A stretch of DNA of 64,000 nucleotides from Heligmosomoides polygyrus polygyrus (GCA_947396885.1 OX377203.1:1550001-1614000), one strand, 5' to 3'; shown: positions 1-10,358, numbered from the stretch's first letter. Notes: generated by a model not told the origin, from the sequence alone. Numbers and translations are program-made.

Positions 1-80
1 GACATTTCGCTGCGCTATCAGGGATTTCGGCTGTATTTTCTCTGTCAAATTGCTGTAAGTCGTTGATGAATCCGGCCCCA
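1..80. mobile_element. GAT-type foldback MITE, right arm (cut by window edge)
   Basis: The stretch ends in GATGAATCCGGCCCC and carries the stem word CGGCTGTATTTTC, both matching the right arm of the complete copy at 44542-44706. The left arm lies outside the window. Confidence 0.75.
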
Positions 81-831
81 GTAGGCGGTAATTCAGTCGG
101 AGGTGTCGAAAATTGGCTCCATTCTCCAGTGCCTAATGGCGACATGGAAACGTCGCCGCCGTAAGCGAATGCAATCCAGCACGACCTCCAAAGGTCATTT
201 CTTAGTGAGTGTCATTGAGTTGCACGGATGATGGTTCAGAGGCTGCTGGCACCTTGGTTACGCGATTTACAGACGCGATTTGCTCCACCTTTCAAGGCTT
301 CTCGATTCTCGGCACACGTTCTCTCCTTGGCAGCCGTACCAGACCAGAGGCGCATTCCCTGCTCCTCATCTAGCGCGACCCACTTGTCCGAGTACATGCA
401 TTCGAGCGACGGGAATAATCGGCGGCTGAGTTTCTTTTCGGGGTCGAGCCGAGTGACTAAGCCGCGTGTTGTCGCCGCCGCAGCACATCGCCACGCTGTG
501 CGGGCGTGTAGACGACGATCATCAAGTGTATCCGTGGCTGACCCTTCAATTGTCTGAAGGCCCTCAAATAACCGCTGCGATCATCCTTGTCGAGCGCCGT
601 CGCTTCGTTGGTAATGTAGTGCCGCGCGACCGATTTCCTACATCGTGTCGTCGTCGTCATCGTCGTCATCGTCACCGGGGATAAATCACGCTCCTCGAAC
701 TTTACGGAGCGGCTTTGTGGTCACTTTTATTTGAAAGGTTGGATGTTAGTCCTGGAATGTTCTGTAGGGCTCTAGCTACATCTAGCTACCTTACCAAGCC
801 AGATGTAACCTGTGCTTCTTGATTTTTTAGC
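81..831. other. No gene or known repeat recognised
   Basis: Moderately GC-rich sequence with short reading frames on both strands that look like chance. It contains a small GTC/ATC microsatellite near 645-675. Confidence 0.5.
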
Positions 832-895
832 TTAAAATTTCCATGAAACTGCTCTATTTTAAAGTGTTACATTCTCTTTTTCTACTGGTGTATAG
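832..895 (+). repeat. Direct repeat flanking LFB copy 1 (left)
   Basis: Shares TAAAATTTCC, GAACTGCT and AGTGTTA in the same order with 1854-1915, about 1.02 kb away on the other side of the foldback. It may be part of the LFB ends or an older repeat split by the insertion. Confidence 0.45.
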
Positions 896-939
896 TTCTT
901 CTTTCTCTGTGATTAACTTTCAAATAATTCGAGGCGCTA

Positions 940-1828
940 TAGTAAAATTTCCATGTCAAATGGGACACTCTTCTTTAAAATTTCATAAATTTTTCTTATT
1001 CCTCAGGAAAAAATAACGATTCAAAATTTACACTGAAATGTGAAAATGCAGCAAATTTAGTGAATTGAAAAGCGGATAGCGCCATGCATTCGTCTATTTC
1101 ACCGCGGTTTTCTATTGATTGATAGTTAATACTACCCACTTGAAACAGCAAACTGCAGAGATGTGTGTTTTCTACAAATACTTTTGTTCCGCCTTTGAAA
1201 AATGCGTAAGGCCATCCAAGCAGAAGTTTTGCTATCAATCGAATAAAAATCGCGACGCCTTCGATTAAGGCACGGCGCAATCCCTTTTTTGCACTAAAAA
1301 AATGGCCGCCTTCGTGCTCTTTAAAACAAATTATTTTTCCTAAAAATAATTTTTAAAAATTTCAAATAAAGCGTTCATTTATAGGTAAAGGAATTAAAGC
1401 TTCAAAGAAAATTTTCTAAAACTTTTCATTCACCATCTCTTCTTTTAGCACCAATAAACCTTCATGCACTTTACAACAACCGTTAAACCACTATTCTACC
1501 TAGAACAATAATAGCCATTAAAAATTTCAAACATTGTGTCCACTAATTGGGACAAGAAAATTTCAGAAAATTCCAATAAAAAATAAAAAATTAACTTAAT
1601 TGTTTTAAATTAGAGGAAGTCATACAGCATTTTCGAGAGACAAAAGAATTATTCTAACCGCTTCCGACAGCCACTCTTTAATATGGAAAAAGCTCAATTT
1701 GAGGTCAAAAAGGATCAATCACTTTGATTTCAAAAGCGTCAAACTTGCTTGGAAACGTGTCCAATTTGATTTGCAAAGTGTCTAATTTTGTTGGAAAAGT
1801 CTCCAGTTTGACATGAAAATGGTATATG
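940..1828. mobile_element. Long foldback element LFB, copy 1
   Basis: The right end reads as an inverted copy of the left (CCATGTCAAATGGGACACTC against CAGTTTGACATGAAAATGG). The inner arms carry the family words GCGCCATGCATTCG, TTGATTGATAG, CTATCAATCGAATAAAA and GGCACGGCGCAATC. There is no coding potential. The element is non-autonomous, and its transposase family is unknown. Confidence 0.7.
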
Positions 1829-1853
1829 ACTCGGCTACCTGGACTTCACACAT

Positions 1854-1915
1854 AAAATTTCCGTGGAACTGCTATATTCTTCAGTGTTATGTCTTCACCT
1901 TCTGTCGTTGCATCG
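1854..1915 (+). repeat. Direct repeat flanking LFB copy 1 (right)
   Basis: Partner of 832-895. It also lies immediately left of LFB copy 2. Confidence 0.45.
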
Positions 1916-1918
1916 TTT

Positions 1919-3018
1919 TTATACCATTCTCAGGTCGAATTGAACACTTTTAAAATCAAATTGTACACTTTTCTAAGCTCATCCAACATTTTTGAAACCA
2001 AAGAGAACTCTTCCGAATTGAAACAACCTTCATACAGGTTGAACTACAGACTAAATAGGATGGTTAGAAAAAAATTTGTACTCCAGGAAAATTTGAAAAA
2101 ACTTTCTTGAATTTTTTCTTACTTTAGCTGCCAGAATAATGGGTGTAATAATTTTATAAAGTTTTCACTTTTGGAAAAAATGACACATATAATTTTGTTT
2201 TAAAGCGCAGCAAGGAAGCAACCATATGGTGCATTAAAAGACCAGATTGTGCCATGCACTCGAAAAGCTCGTCGCGATTTTTAGTTGATTGATAGTGTAA
2301 ATGCTACCTTCATGAAACAACAAGGTGGGGATATGTGCGTTCTTCACAAGCATAGTTGTTGCATTGTCTACATGGTATGTATAAATCCACATGTAAATAT
2401 AACCAACATATACATAACACAGATCTACGCAAGCAGTATTCCCCTTTTCCATTTCATGTTTCAGCGAGACAAAAAAAAATACATAAGACGTTACTCAATT
2501 AAAGGTGATCAAAGAGAGTACTTCAACAATGACAGTCAATACAAAATAACTTGCAAAAACTACAATTGTGAAGAACGCACATATCCCCACCTTGTTGTTC
2601 CATGTAAACAGCATTTAACTATCAATCAAATAAAAAACGCAACGGGCTTTTCGAGTGCATGGCGCAATCTGGTTGCTTAATGCACTATATGGTTCCTGCT
2701 TTACTGCACGTTAACCAAAATTTTATGTGTTATTTTTTCTCCAATATAAAAATTTTATAAAATTATTACACTCATTATGGCAGATAAAATAAAGAAAAAT
2801 TCAAAAAAAGTTATCCTAAAAAATTTTCTAGCCATCTTATTGAGTCTGTAGTTCAACCTGTATGGAGTTTGTTTCAATTCGGAAGAGTTCTCTTTAATTT
2901 CAAAAGTCTTAGGCGAGCTTAGAGGAGTGTCCAATTTGGCGTGAAAATGTCCAAATTGGTTTGAAAAAAGTCCAATTTGACGTGAAAAGTGTCCAATTCG
3001 ACCTGGAAATGGTATATA
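1919..3018. mobile_element. Long foldback element LFB, copy 2 (best full-length copy)
   Basis: A 1.1-kb imperfect palindrome. It begins TATACCATTCTCAGG and ends in the inverse (CCTGGAAATGGTATATA). Each arm is about 450 bp. Near the centre CAAGGTGGGGATATGTGCG (2322-2340) is mirrored by CGCACATATCCCCACCTTG (2576-2594). The arms carry TGTGCCATGCACTCGAAAAG and CTTTTCGAGTGCATGGCGC. This copy serves as the reference for the family. Confidence 0.85.
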
Positions 3019-3773
3019 TGTAAGTTTTAGAACAGCTAAAGCCTAAGTAGATCACTTTATGTAAGTCACAGCTTCCCTTCGCTGAAGACAATCGCCTAGT
3101 AATTGCAAGTGCAAGCGCTACTGTCTGGAAAAAGAGCCCAGAATGCATATCTGAGGCATTCTCTGTTCGGCGAAGAATCCGGTTCAACAGTTACGCCGGT
3201 GTAATTGCTTTGACGTTGATGCCCACTGACGCAAGCTTGAAGTCCAATTAGAGTGAAGAAGAAGAAGAAGGCTTCGACGGACTAGCCAGCTCTCCCGGTA
3301 TCGCGTTCCACCATCCGCTTGCTGGGAGCTCTCTAGTGCATTTTTCCAATATCTGTCGGGACCTAGATCCTTGAAGATTTGTTCCAAACGTTCTATTTCA
3401 TCTAATCATCAGGAAACTCTTACTCCCTTCCACTTCTTTCGATCAGGATGTGAAAAGGAACTACCTATTCATAGAAATTTTTGTCCGGAACTTTTAACCC
3501 TATGGCTAAAAAATTCTTAAAAAATCGCACGTAAATATGAAAATTTTAATTGCCTTGAACAATGATTTCAAGATTTTCTTCCGAAATACAATCCTTTCAT
3601 AGCCTTAGGTTTGGAATTTTTCCAGCCTGTCCTTACTGCTTTTATTTTTATGACAACGTTTTCTTATGAGAAACAGACGAGCATTATTTAGAAATGCTAT
3701 TTCTCGAGTCTATTTCGTATTGAATCTGAATTATGCGGTAGGGAGTGGAATCCCACCATACATAATCTATACT
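3019..3773. other. No gene recognised
   Basis: Non-repetitive by eye apart from a short GAAGAA microsatellite near 3256-3272. Reading frames are short and do not look like known proteins. Confidence 0.5.
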
Positions 3774-4070
3774 GGGGACGCGCAGTCGGAAGAGGCCCCG
3801 ACTCTCGCCTGCGCCCGATACCACGTTCCTGGTTCGGATTTCTCGCCCAGGCCAACCAAGTCTTCCATCTCTCCGCGGTCGGTGAATTGGTACCAGACGT
3901 GTCTGGGAAGGATAGAGCGCTGACTTGTTCATCGGCTGGCCACCGCAACTCATTGTATGGCCAAATACGCATTCAACACGCCTCCACGACATCCCGTAGA
4001 GGTAGAATGCGTAGCCCATCCCGAAGAGGATTGAATAACACCGTCCTTTATCCTTTATCCTTATCCTTAC
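3774..4070 (+). mobile_element. SINE-X copy
   Basis: tRNA-headed SINE. A box-A remnant (CGCGCAGTCGG) is followed by the box-B region (CTGGTTCGGATTTC), then the family body (GTGAATTGGTACCAGACGTG, GGCCAAATACGCATTCAA, GTAGAAGTAGAATGCG) and a tail of TTTATCC/TTATCC units. The long antisense reading frame over it recurs in other SINE copies and reflects SINE sequence, not a gene. Confidence 0.85.
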
Positions 4071-4113
4071 CTTTGAGTTATGTGCCCCCCCCCCCCCGCA
4101 CTGGGATAGATCC
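4071..4113. mobile_element. C8 foldback, terminal fragment
   Basis: Reads AGTTATGTG, a 13-base C run, then GGGATAGATCC, matching the right end of complete C8 copies (10359-10774). It directly follows the SINE tail. Confidence 0.7.
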
Positions 4114-4340
4114 GACATTTCTTATTTCAGAAGTGCAATTGTTACTGTTCGGTTTCCAAATCTTCACGATTTTCTCGTTTGGCACTTTTGTTGATGATAG
4201 ATGGACTGATGTTCTTTATTGTGGAGATGAAGACATAATCATATAATTGTCATGGAGATGGAGTCGAAAAAAAATCAATAAAGAAAAGGTTTTGGCTTTT
4301 TACATGCTAAAATACACCAAATCGACTCGAAGCGAAATGT

Positions 4341-4437
4341 TATTTAACGAATTTACCGGGTTTACCGATTTTAACGCGAAACTTTGTAGTTAAAAAATGG
4401 TCGTTAAAAATTTACCGAAAAAAATTTAACGGATGCA
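4341..4437. mobile_element. Relic of hAT-like subterminal repeats
   Basis: Dense TTTAACG / TTTACCG words ending AATTTAACGGATGCACG resemble the subterminal zone of the hAT-like element at 55462-58240. No matching second end is seen. Confidence 0.45.
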
Positions 4438-4944
4438 CGCGACAGCCTGCACTTCCCGAGACTCCCTTACATGCGCTACACACGCACTACTGCTGATTGT
4501 TACTATGAATACTATTATTGCTTTTTTGCTACTATTACTACCACTATTATCCTTCTTCTTAGCAACATTATTATTTATTTATTTATCTATTTATTATTTA
4601 TTTATTATTTATTTATTTACACGAGTGCAAGTACAATCGTGCGCAAACTGTATAAAAAATCACCAAACGAGAAAAGCAAATACAACCTACACATACTATC
4701 TAGGTGAAAAATGATGGACAACGTCTAAGGCATCAGCAAGTTATGGCTTCAGATGTGATTTCAGAAATTTTTTACAAGCTTCATAATTCCCAGGAAGATT
4801 CTGTCTTCTCCGAAGCTTCTCATATGAAGGGAGGGTCCTATGCAAGAAAAAGAAGTGCCTAAAGTGATTATGCTGGGTGTGATTGTGATTATGTGGAGCA
4901 GTCAAAGCAGGCGGTATCTCTCTCGCGCACCCAAACTGCTTTAC
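4438..4944. other. Low-complexity AT stretch, no gene
   Basis: Contains a TTATT/TTTA microsatellite at about 4556-4620. Nothing else is recognisable. Confidence 0.55.
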
Positions 4945-5078
4945 AGTTCGGGTTCGCCCAGACCAACCAAACTTTCCATACCTCCGCGCTCGATGCCAGA
5001 CCAGTTTCGAAGGGATGAAACACTGACTTCTTCATCGACTGTCCACCGCCATTTATTCTATGGCTTGAATACGCGTGG
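4945..5078 (+). mobile_element. SINE-X fragment
   Basis: Starts in the box-B region (CAGTTCGGGTTCGCCCAGACC) and runs through GACCAACCAAACTTTCCATA into the central body. The head and 3' tail are missing. Confidence 0.65.
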
Positions 5079-5089
5079 GGCGGCTCCGC

Positions 5090-5375
5090 GTGCAGTTGGA
5101 CGAGTCATCGGGTGTCTCGTGTACACTGAATCGAGCGAGGTTCTTGGTTCGAGTCCTGCCCATGTAAATGGGTCAACCAAGCCTTCTATTTGTCCTGCGT
5201 GCTAGCAGACCTCTCCACGAAGGATAAAACGCTGACGTGTCCATTGCCTGGTCATCGCAGGTCATTTTATAGGCCAAATACGCCTTTCAGTCGCCTCTAC
5301 GAAATAACGCAGAAGCAGAATGCGAGGCGCTTCCCAAAAAGAGAGTGATTAACGCTGTCCTTTATCGTTTAATCA
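5090..5375 (+). mobile_element. SINE-X copy, diverged
   Basis: Carries a perfect box B (GGTTCGAGTCC, near 5147), the body words AGGATAAAACGCTGACG and GGCCAAATACGCC, and the tail TGATTAACGCTGTCCTTTATC. The box-A region is degraded. Confidence 0.7.
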
Positions 5376-5429
5376 AATCGCCTAGACGATGCTCGGAATG
5401 ACACGACTCACGCAAGTGAGAGAAGTCCT

Positions 5430-5765
5430 CCGGAGTTCCGAGCTACGTCGACGTTCAAAGGTCAGGACCCTGTCGCGTGGGCGAAGTCGTCGAAAATTAG
5501 GTGGGCCGGCCAAGCGATGCGCTTCGCAGGCACCCGCTGGACGAGAGCCGTTATCGACTGGATTCCGCGGGATGTCAAGAGAACGCCAGTACGCCCACCA
5601 ACGCGTTGGTCGGACTTTCTCTGAACGAATGATTCGATGGTCTTCGTGTCTCTCGAGCGATGAGGATCCACTGGAGCATTCTGGCACGCGACAGGAACGA
5701 ATGGGAGACGTTGCTGGCCCGTTCGCTCGAGTAACTCGATGATCAACGGGACGACAGGTGGTACA
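5430..5765 (+). pseudogene. RTE-type LINE, 3' end of reverse transcriptase ORF (relic)
   Basis: Conceptual translation gives the C-terminal tail typical of nematode RTE-like reverse transcriptases: SKIRWAGQAMRFAGTRWT, then AVIDWIPRDVKRTP and RPPTRWSDF. Frameshifts and stops follow, and a degenerate W..L.RDR.EW stretch can still be read in other frames. All upstream RT motifs are missing, as expected for a 5'-truncated copy. The sequence runs directly into a segment resembling the SINE-X 3' end (next entry). Two more relics of this lineage lie at 15390 and 32875. Confidence 0.8.
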
Positions 5766-5855
5766 GGTGTTCCAAAATCCCCTACACGATATCACAAGGG
5801 AGCAGAATACATGGCGCACCCTCAAGAAGGAAAGTTAACGCTGATCTTTTATGTT
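5766..5855 (+). repeat. RTE 3' terminal region sharing sequence with SINE-X tail
   Basis: By eye this aligns without gaps to the last 80 bp of SINE-X at roughly 75 percent (CACGATATCACAAGGG, AGAATACATGGCGCACCC, GTTAACGCTGATCTTTTAT). It is either the RTE 3' UTR or an adjoining SINE fragment. Confidence 0.6.
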
Positions 5856-7104
5856 TATTGACCTTTAATACTGCATCAGGCCACGAGGTCGGCCGATGTC
5901 CTTTACTCCACAAATATTTGGACAGGAATTGCCCTCATTACTTTCGATTCTCAGCCCGATTCAGCGCTTTTAAGGCTGCAAGGCTGCCTTTGTTGAGGGC
6001 TTTACTTAGGAATCGCATTCGAAGCAAATGGAGTGTGCCATTAGACGGGCTTGTGAAAGCAGCATGCTTAATGGCTTAGAAAGTTCGTTGAAAAACGGAA
6101 CGCAGCCTCGTCATGCAGTTGAAAACACTTCTGTCGCTTTCTCGGAAAGCTTTCTCAGAGCTTAGGCTTCACTGCGGGCTTTTGGAGCCCGTAAAAGTTC
6201 GACCAGGTAGCAGAAGTACCGTAATCTCTCCAACCTCTGCCTACTCCTCCTGCAGGGCATCTCGTGTTGTCATTTCGTGGTACGACCACAGTTTTTCCCT
6301 GACCTGAAGATCGCGTTGATTAGCGCGATCAACGCCAGACGTCGCGCGTGCGAACCTGTCGGGCAGGAAGCCTCGCCGAAAGAACTCGCGACGACAATGT
6401 CCCCTCTGATCGCCTCATTATCGTCGGCTCGAGTGTCCGAGGCCTCTCATCTCCACTGGAGCGCGTTTTTGCCGAGCGATCGGCGGCGACACGATGGCTG
6501 GACGGACGGGATTCCCGCGCACTGCTTGCCTTCAGTCCACCCACTCGCCACTCGGCCGCTCGCTGCCGCACTCGAGATCCCGTTTCTGGTGCTGCTCTGA
6601 GTGATTGGTGGCCCGTTGCTATTTTCCCACACACCTGCATCGCTTTTCCGCCGGAAGAATCCTGTAGCCTCCTCCTTCGCCTTCAGAAGCACGCTGATTA
6701 CAGCGGTACTAGTCGTTGGTGTGACCTACATGAGTAGAAGCAACAGACAAATTACAACCAATCGGAACGCCGACCGAACACGTGCCAGCCAATCGGGGCA
6801 CACCGTAGCGTCTCCTAACATTACATGGATCCGATCTTTCCCAGCAATTTCCTGCAACCGCAAGAAATCCTGGCAATGATAGAGTGATGACACATCGTGT
6901 CTGACCCTGACACTCGGCGGCTCGCCTTATCAGTGACTGATTACACGAACCGGTGCCACCGATGAGCACCTGCTTGTCATCTGCCCCTCGTAATAGCTCG
7001 TCGACCCGCCTTTTAAGTACGCTAGCCGGTATCAGTGTCTAAATCCGAATATGGGTTAGTGCGCCGTTCGTTCTGGCAGCTTTCTTCTATCAGTGTTTGT
7101 AATC
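5856..7104. other. No gene recognised
   Basis: GC-richer sequence with several overlapping frames of 60-130 codons on both strands. None has a recognisable domain or gene-like codon pattern. Confidence 0.5.
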
Positions 7105-7305
7105 GGAGCGCATGATAGCGCAGTCGGAAGGAAGCGTCGGCTGTCGCATGCACTCCAGTTCAACTAGATAACCAAGCAAGCCTTTCGTCAATTTGAGATC
7201 GGCGACATGGCGCCAGACTTCTCTGGGATGACAAAGCACTGACTTGTCCATCGGCTGACCACAACAAGTCATTGTATAGGCCAAATAAGGCCCCTCCGTG
7301 AACAT
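7105..7305 (+). mobile_element. SINE-X copy, 3' truncated
   Basis: Has an intact box A (TAGCGCAGTCGG at about 7115-7126), a degraded box-B zone, and body words to CATTGTATAGGCCAAATA. The 3' third and tail are lacking. Confidence 0.75.
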
Positions 7306-7474
7306 TTCAAGTTGCAGTCCGCGATTTCTTTTCTTCTCTTTGTTACTGTGCTTTTATTCGCAGTGGCTTCAGATCGTTCAACTTGTCATTATTGTTACGC
7401 TTTTCAAATGGTTATTTTTAGCGCTTGGTATTGAGTGCACTACCCGGTCGCACTAGTCGTTCGACACAATTTAC

Positions 7475-7496
7475 CGCAAACTTGGGTAATTAAACC
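7475..7496 (-). ncRNA. SL1-like leader exon, one mismatch
   Basis: Matches nematode SL1 at 21 of 22 positions (ends TTTGCG instead of TTTGAG) and is followed by the donor GTAAAT. No clear Sm site was found downstream, so it may be a pseudogene. Confidence 0.6.
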
Positions 7497-7588
7497 AGTA
7501 CATTAATGTTACGCTTTTCTAATGATTATTTTTAGCGCTTGATATTGAGCGCACTACCCGGTCACACCAGTCGTTCGACACAATTTAC

Positions 7589-7610
7589 CACAAACTTGGG
7601 TAATTAAACC
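7589..7610 (-). ncRNA. SL1-like leader exon, one mismatch
   Basis: Matches SL1 at 21 of 22 positions (ends TTTGTG) and is followed by GTAAATTGTGTCG. The upstream sequence is shared with the exact SL1 copy at 54502. Confidence 0.6.
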
Positions 7611-7857
7611 AAAAACTGAATTACACAATAGATCATGTTAATAACATCCAACAAGAGAATGAAGAATAGAAAAAAGGCACATGAGAAGAGCACCATGTGA
7701 ATTTTCCCATATGATTCTTTTATAAGGAGTTTTTTGCTTGCACAGCGGCACAATCTGATAAAGCTCTAAGAAAAACTCTTTTACAATATCCCACGAAATC
7801 GTCCTATGATCGCGAGAAAGTCGTGATATTGAGCGATTCTCTGGGCATCATACCTGG

Positions 7858-8136
7858 CGGGTTAAGTACCTAACCCACTGGGTTCTGCTGACCTGAATCA
7901 TTAATCTCCTCGTTACCCGTCTAATGCCTGCACTTTTACCTTCTCCTTCTGTATCTTCCCACACCTCCAAATCCTTCCACTTTTCACACCTCGCTCCCAA
8001 CCCATATCTGGGTCAGGGTAAAGTTTGGGGTTTTAGCTGCATTTTGTCAGCATTTCCTTCCATTTTGCTAGGATTTTTAGCAGATTCACCGATTTTTAGC
8101 GGTGTTGTACCATTTTCACGTCGTAGTGGACACCTA
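7858..8136. repeat. Segment duplicated in inverse at 19206-19488
   Basis: Words such as GGGTTAAGTACCTAACCCA, CACACCTCG and GGGTCAGGGTAAAG recur reverse-complemented beside the minus-strand SINE at 18905. The copied unit therefore includes both this segment and the SINE. No coding potential is seen. Confidence 0.75.
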
Positions 8137-8439
8137 GGGCGCGTTTAGCGCAATCGGTGAAGGCGCCGACTGTCGCCTGCACCCGATACCAGGTTCCTGG
8201 TTCGAATTTCCCGCCCAGGCTAACAAGCCCTCCATCCCTACAGGGTCGGTGAATTGGTACCAGACTTGTCTGGGAAGGATAACGCGCTGACTTGTTCATC
8301 GGCTGGCCACCGCAAGTCATTGTATGGCCAAATACGCGTTCAAATCGCCTACACGACATCCTGCAGAATGAAGTATAGGATACATGGCGCATCCCAAAAG
8401 GGATTGAGTAACGCCGTCCTTCATCCTCTATCCTTTATT
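8137..8439 (+). mobile_element. SINE-X copy
   Basis: Head GGGCGCGTTTAGCGCAATCGG with near-intact box A, box B GGTTCGAATTTC, full body, and tail CCTTCATCCTCTATCCTTTA. It abuts LFB copy 3. Confidence 0.85.
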
Positions 8440-8848
8440 GGACACTTCCCAAGCTAAATTCGACACTCTTCTACCAGGCTTGACGTTTTTGAAATCAAAT
8501 CGAACATCTTCCAAATTGAAAAGAGCTTCTTCCACATTAAAATAGAGACTTTCCGAAAGGTTAATTTTCTGTCCAAGAACATTTAGTCTGACTTTGGAAT
8601 TTTTTAGTCACCCGCCGCAGTAAGTGAATAGATTGGCTGAGATTTTTTTTAATTTTTCCATTTTTTTTATCAAGAAAAACAACATTTGAAGGTTTATTTT
8701 AAAGTACAAAAAGCTTATTAGTGCTAAGAAAACGAGATTGGGCCATGCACTCGTATAGGACGTCGTGATTTTCCGTTGAACGGCAGTAAAAAATTGGTTT
8801 AAGTGGAGTTAAACACTTGTTAAAGGTAAATCATCATCAGCAAATGTA

Positions 8849-10130
8849 TTAGGTTGTAACGAAATAAATGGCACTGAACCAGTGTAAATTTAAACAGCTA
8901 ATATCTCGGCTTGTAGGCAAGTTTATTAATCGAAATAAAAACCTTCTGATTCTACACATCTTTGCCAACGTGACACAAGCCTTTTTATCCCAGTAGCATA
9001 AAAATCAGAAGTTCTGGAACTGACGAAATAGTCGAAGGCACTTTCGGCATCCTGTTGGTATTTGAATATTTTCCCTACCAAGAAGTCGCCAAGATGCTTG
9101 AAGAAATGGTACTCTGTGGGGGAGAGGTCGGGAGAAAACGGAGGATGTGGTAGAGTTTCAATGCTCAGCTCATTCGATTTCTGCAACGTCATTCGTGCCA
9201 CATGGGGGCAAGCATTGTCGTGCAGAAGGAGAACTCGCCTTCGGTTTACCAAGGCCGGCCGGATATCCTTCAACTTTTTCATCATTTCTTCAATTTCAAT
9301 GCAGTACTTCTCTGCCGTGATGGATTCACCGGAAGGGAGGAAGCTGTGGTGAATAATTCCCAGCGAACACCACCATACTGTCACCATTACTTTCTTTTGG
9401 TGCAACTCCGGCTTCGCAAAAACCTTGGGGCTCTCATCGCTGTCCACCCACTGTGCCGATCGTCGCCTGTTGTCGTACATTATCCATTTCTCGTCACAGG
9501 TTACGATGCGATCAAGGAATGGGTCCGTTTCGTTCCGTAGAAGCAGTGCGGACGAGATCTCATATCGTCGGTTTCTTTGCTCCTCAGACAGCTCGTGAGG
9601 CACCCATCTTTCCAGCTTTTTGGTCTTTCCAATTTCCTTCAGATGCCGGGCAGCTGTGTTGTGACTGACGCCAAGAACCTTCGCTATCTCCCTGGTACCT
9701 TTGTGTGGATCCTCCTCTACCACATCTCTCAGCTTGTCCTCATCAACATCACCATGCCTCCCACGACATTCATGTTCTTCCAAGCTCTCGTCTTCATTCC
9801 GGAACTTCTGATACCAACGATACGCCGTCCGAATTGTGGAACATCCCTGACCGAATGCGGCGTTGATCTTCTCGTCCGCCTCCTTGGCTGTAGTGCCCAG
9901 CTTGAATTCATACAAGTAAATGCCTCGGATTACCCTTTTGTTCATCTGCAAAAAAGTCAATAAAATTCTAAAGTTTTCCACTTTCACATAGAAAATTTGG
10001 TGCTCACCGGTAGAGCAAAGTTTGCGCTTCTAAACGATATGCCACATGTTACGGTTTGTTCTTGATCAAACGCGTAAAGACGCGCCAAAAAATGGCGCGA
10101 GCCAGTGCCATTTAATTCGTTACAACCTAA
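8849..10130 (-). mobile_element. Complete mariner element
   Basis: 1282 bp, flanked by TA on both sides (8847-8848 and 10131-10132). The 28-bp terminal inverted repeats begin TTAGGTTGTAACGAA and differ at about one position. One transposase ORF fills it on the minus strand. Clean ends, near-identical repeats and an unbroken ORF indicate a recent insertion compared with the other elements here. It sits in the loop of LFB copy 3. Confidence 0.95.
8926..9945 (-). CDS. mariner transposase (intact ORF, altered catalytic residue)
   Basis: A DD34D-family transposase that would cut and paste its own element. The start at MNKRVIRGIYLYEFKLG gives 339 residues, close to the usual mariner length of about 345. 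The frame is open for 14 more codons upstream, but that start is less mariner-like and TTTTTTGCAG, which resembles a nematode splice acceptor, lies directly before this ATG. In order: N-terminal paired helix-turn-helix region (about residues 1-110), linker motif WVPHEL (about 114-119), first acidic residue in TCDEKW (D151), second in LLHDNACPH (D243), and FSPDLSP. The third catalytic position, 35 residues after D243, is Glu (SPTEYHFF, E278, codon at 9112-9114), where mariners have Asp. Mutational work on the fly Mos1 enzyme found Asp-to-Glu at this site non-functional, so I infer that the enzyme is probably inactive although otherwise full length. Confidence 0.93.
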   Translation of the reverse strand: MNKRVIRGIYLYEFKLGTTAKEADEKINAAFGQGCSTIRTAYRWYQKFRNEDESLEEHECRGRHGDVDEDKLRDVVEEDPHKGTREIAKVLGVSHNTAARHLKEIGKTKKLERWVPHELSEEQRNRRYEISSALLLRNETDPFLDRIVTCDEKWIMYDNRRRSAQWVDSDESPKVFAKPELHQKKVMVTVWWCSLGIIHHSFLPSGESITAEKYCIEIEEMMKKLKDIRPALVNRRRVLLLHDNACPHVARMTLQKSNELSIETLPHPPFSPDLSPTEYHFFKHLGDFLVGKIFKYQQDAESAFDYFVSSRTSDFYATGIKRLVSRWQRCVESEGFYFD

Positions 10131-10358
10131 TAGAAGACATGTTCAAAGCAAGCAGTATTTACACTATCAATCAAATTATAATCACAGCGCTAAGTAGGGT
10201 AGAGAGCATGGCGCGACCTCTTACTTTAACAATCTGAAATTTACTGTCTTTCCGTATCCTAGAATAGGCTTTAATCCACAATTTTTCCTCGAAAAAAATA
10301 AAAATTTAGCAGCTTCAGAGAGTCTCCTCACATATTGCGGAGATGGAATTAAAAAATT

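Larger units (their letters stand above)
7383..7835 (-). repeat. SL1 cassette with two tandem SL1-like units
   Basis: On the minus strand it begins ATCACGACTTTCTCGCGATC, continues through CACATGGTGCTCTTCTCATG and TTCTATTCTTCATTC, and then carries two SL1-like exons 114 bp apart. Each exon is followed by GTAAATTGTGTCGAAC and a shared unit (AGCGCTAAAAATAA). The leader matches that of 44892-45395, so this is a dispersed family. Confidence 0.8.

Noticed and set aside
3684..4118. Long minus-strand frame with the phrase YGMSWRRVECVFGHTM, found again at 8096, 12172 (plus), 17565, 18894 (plus), 25376 and 37592
   Set aside because: It is the antisense of SINE-X. Its recurrence is due to the SINE copies, stops and frameshifts vary among them, and it matches no protein family I know.
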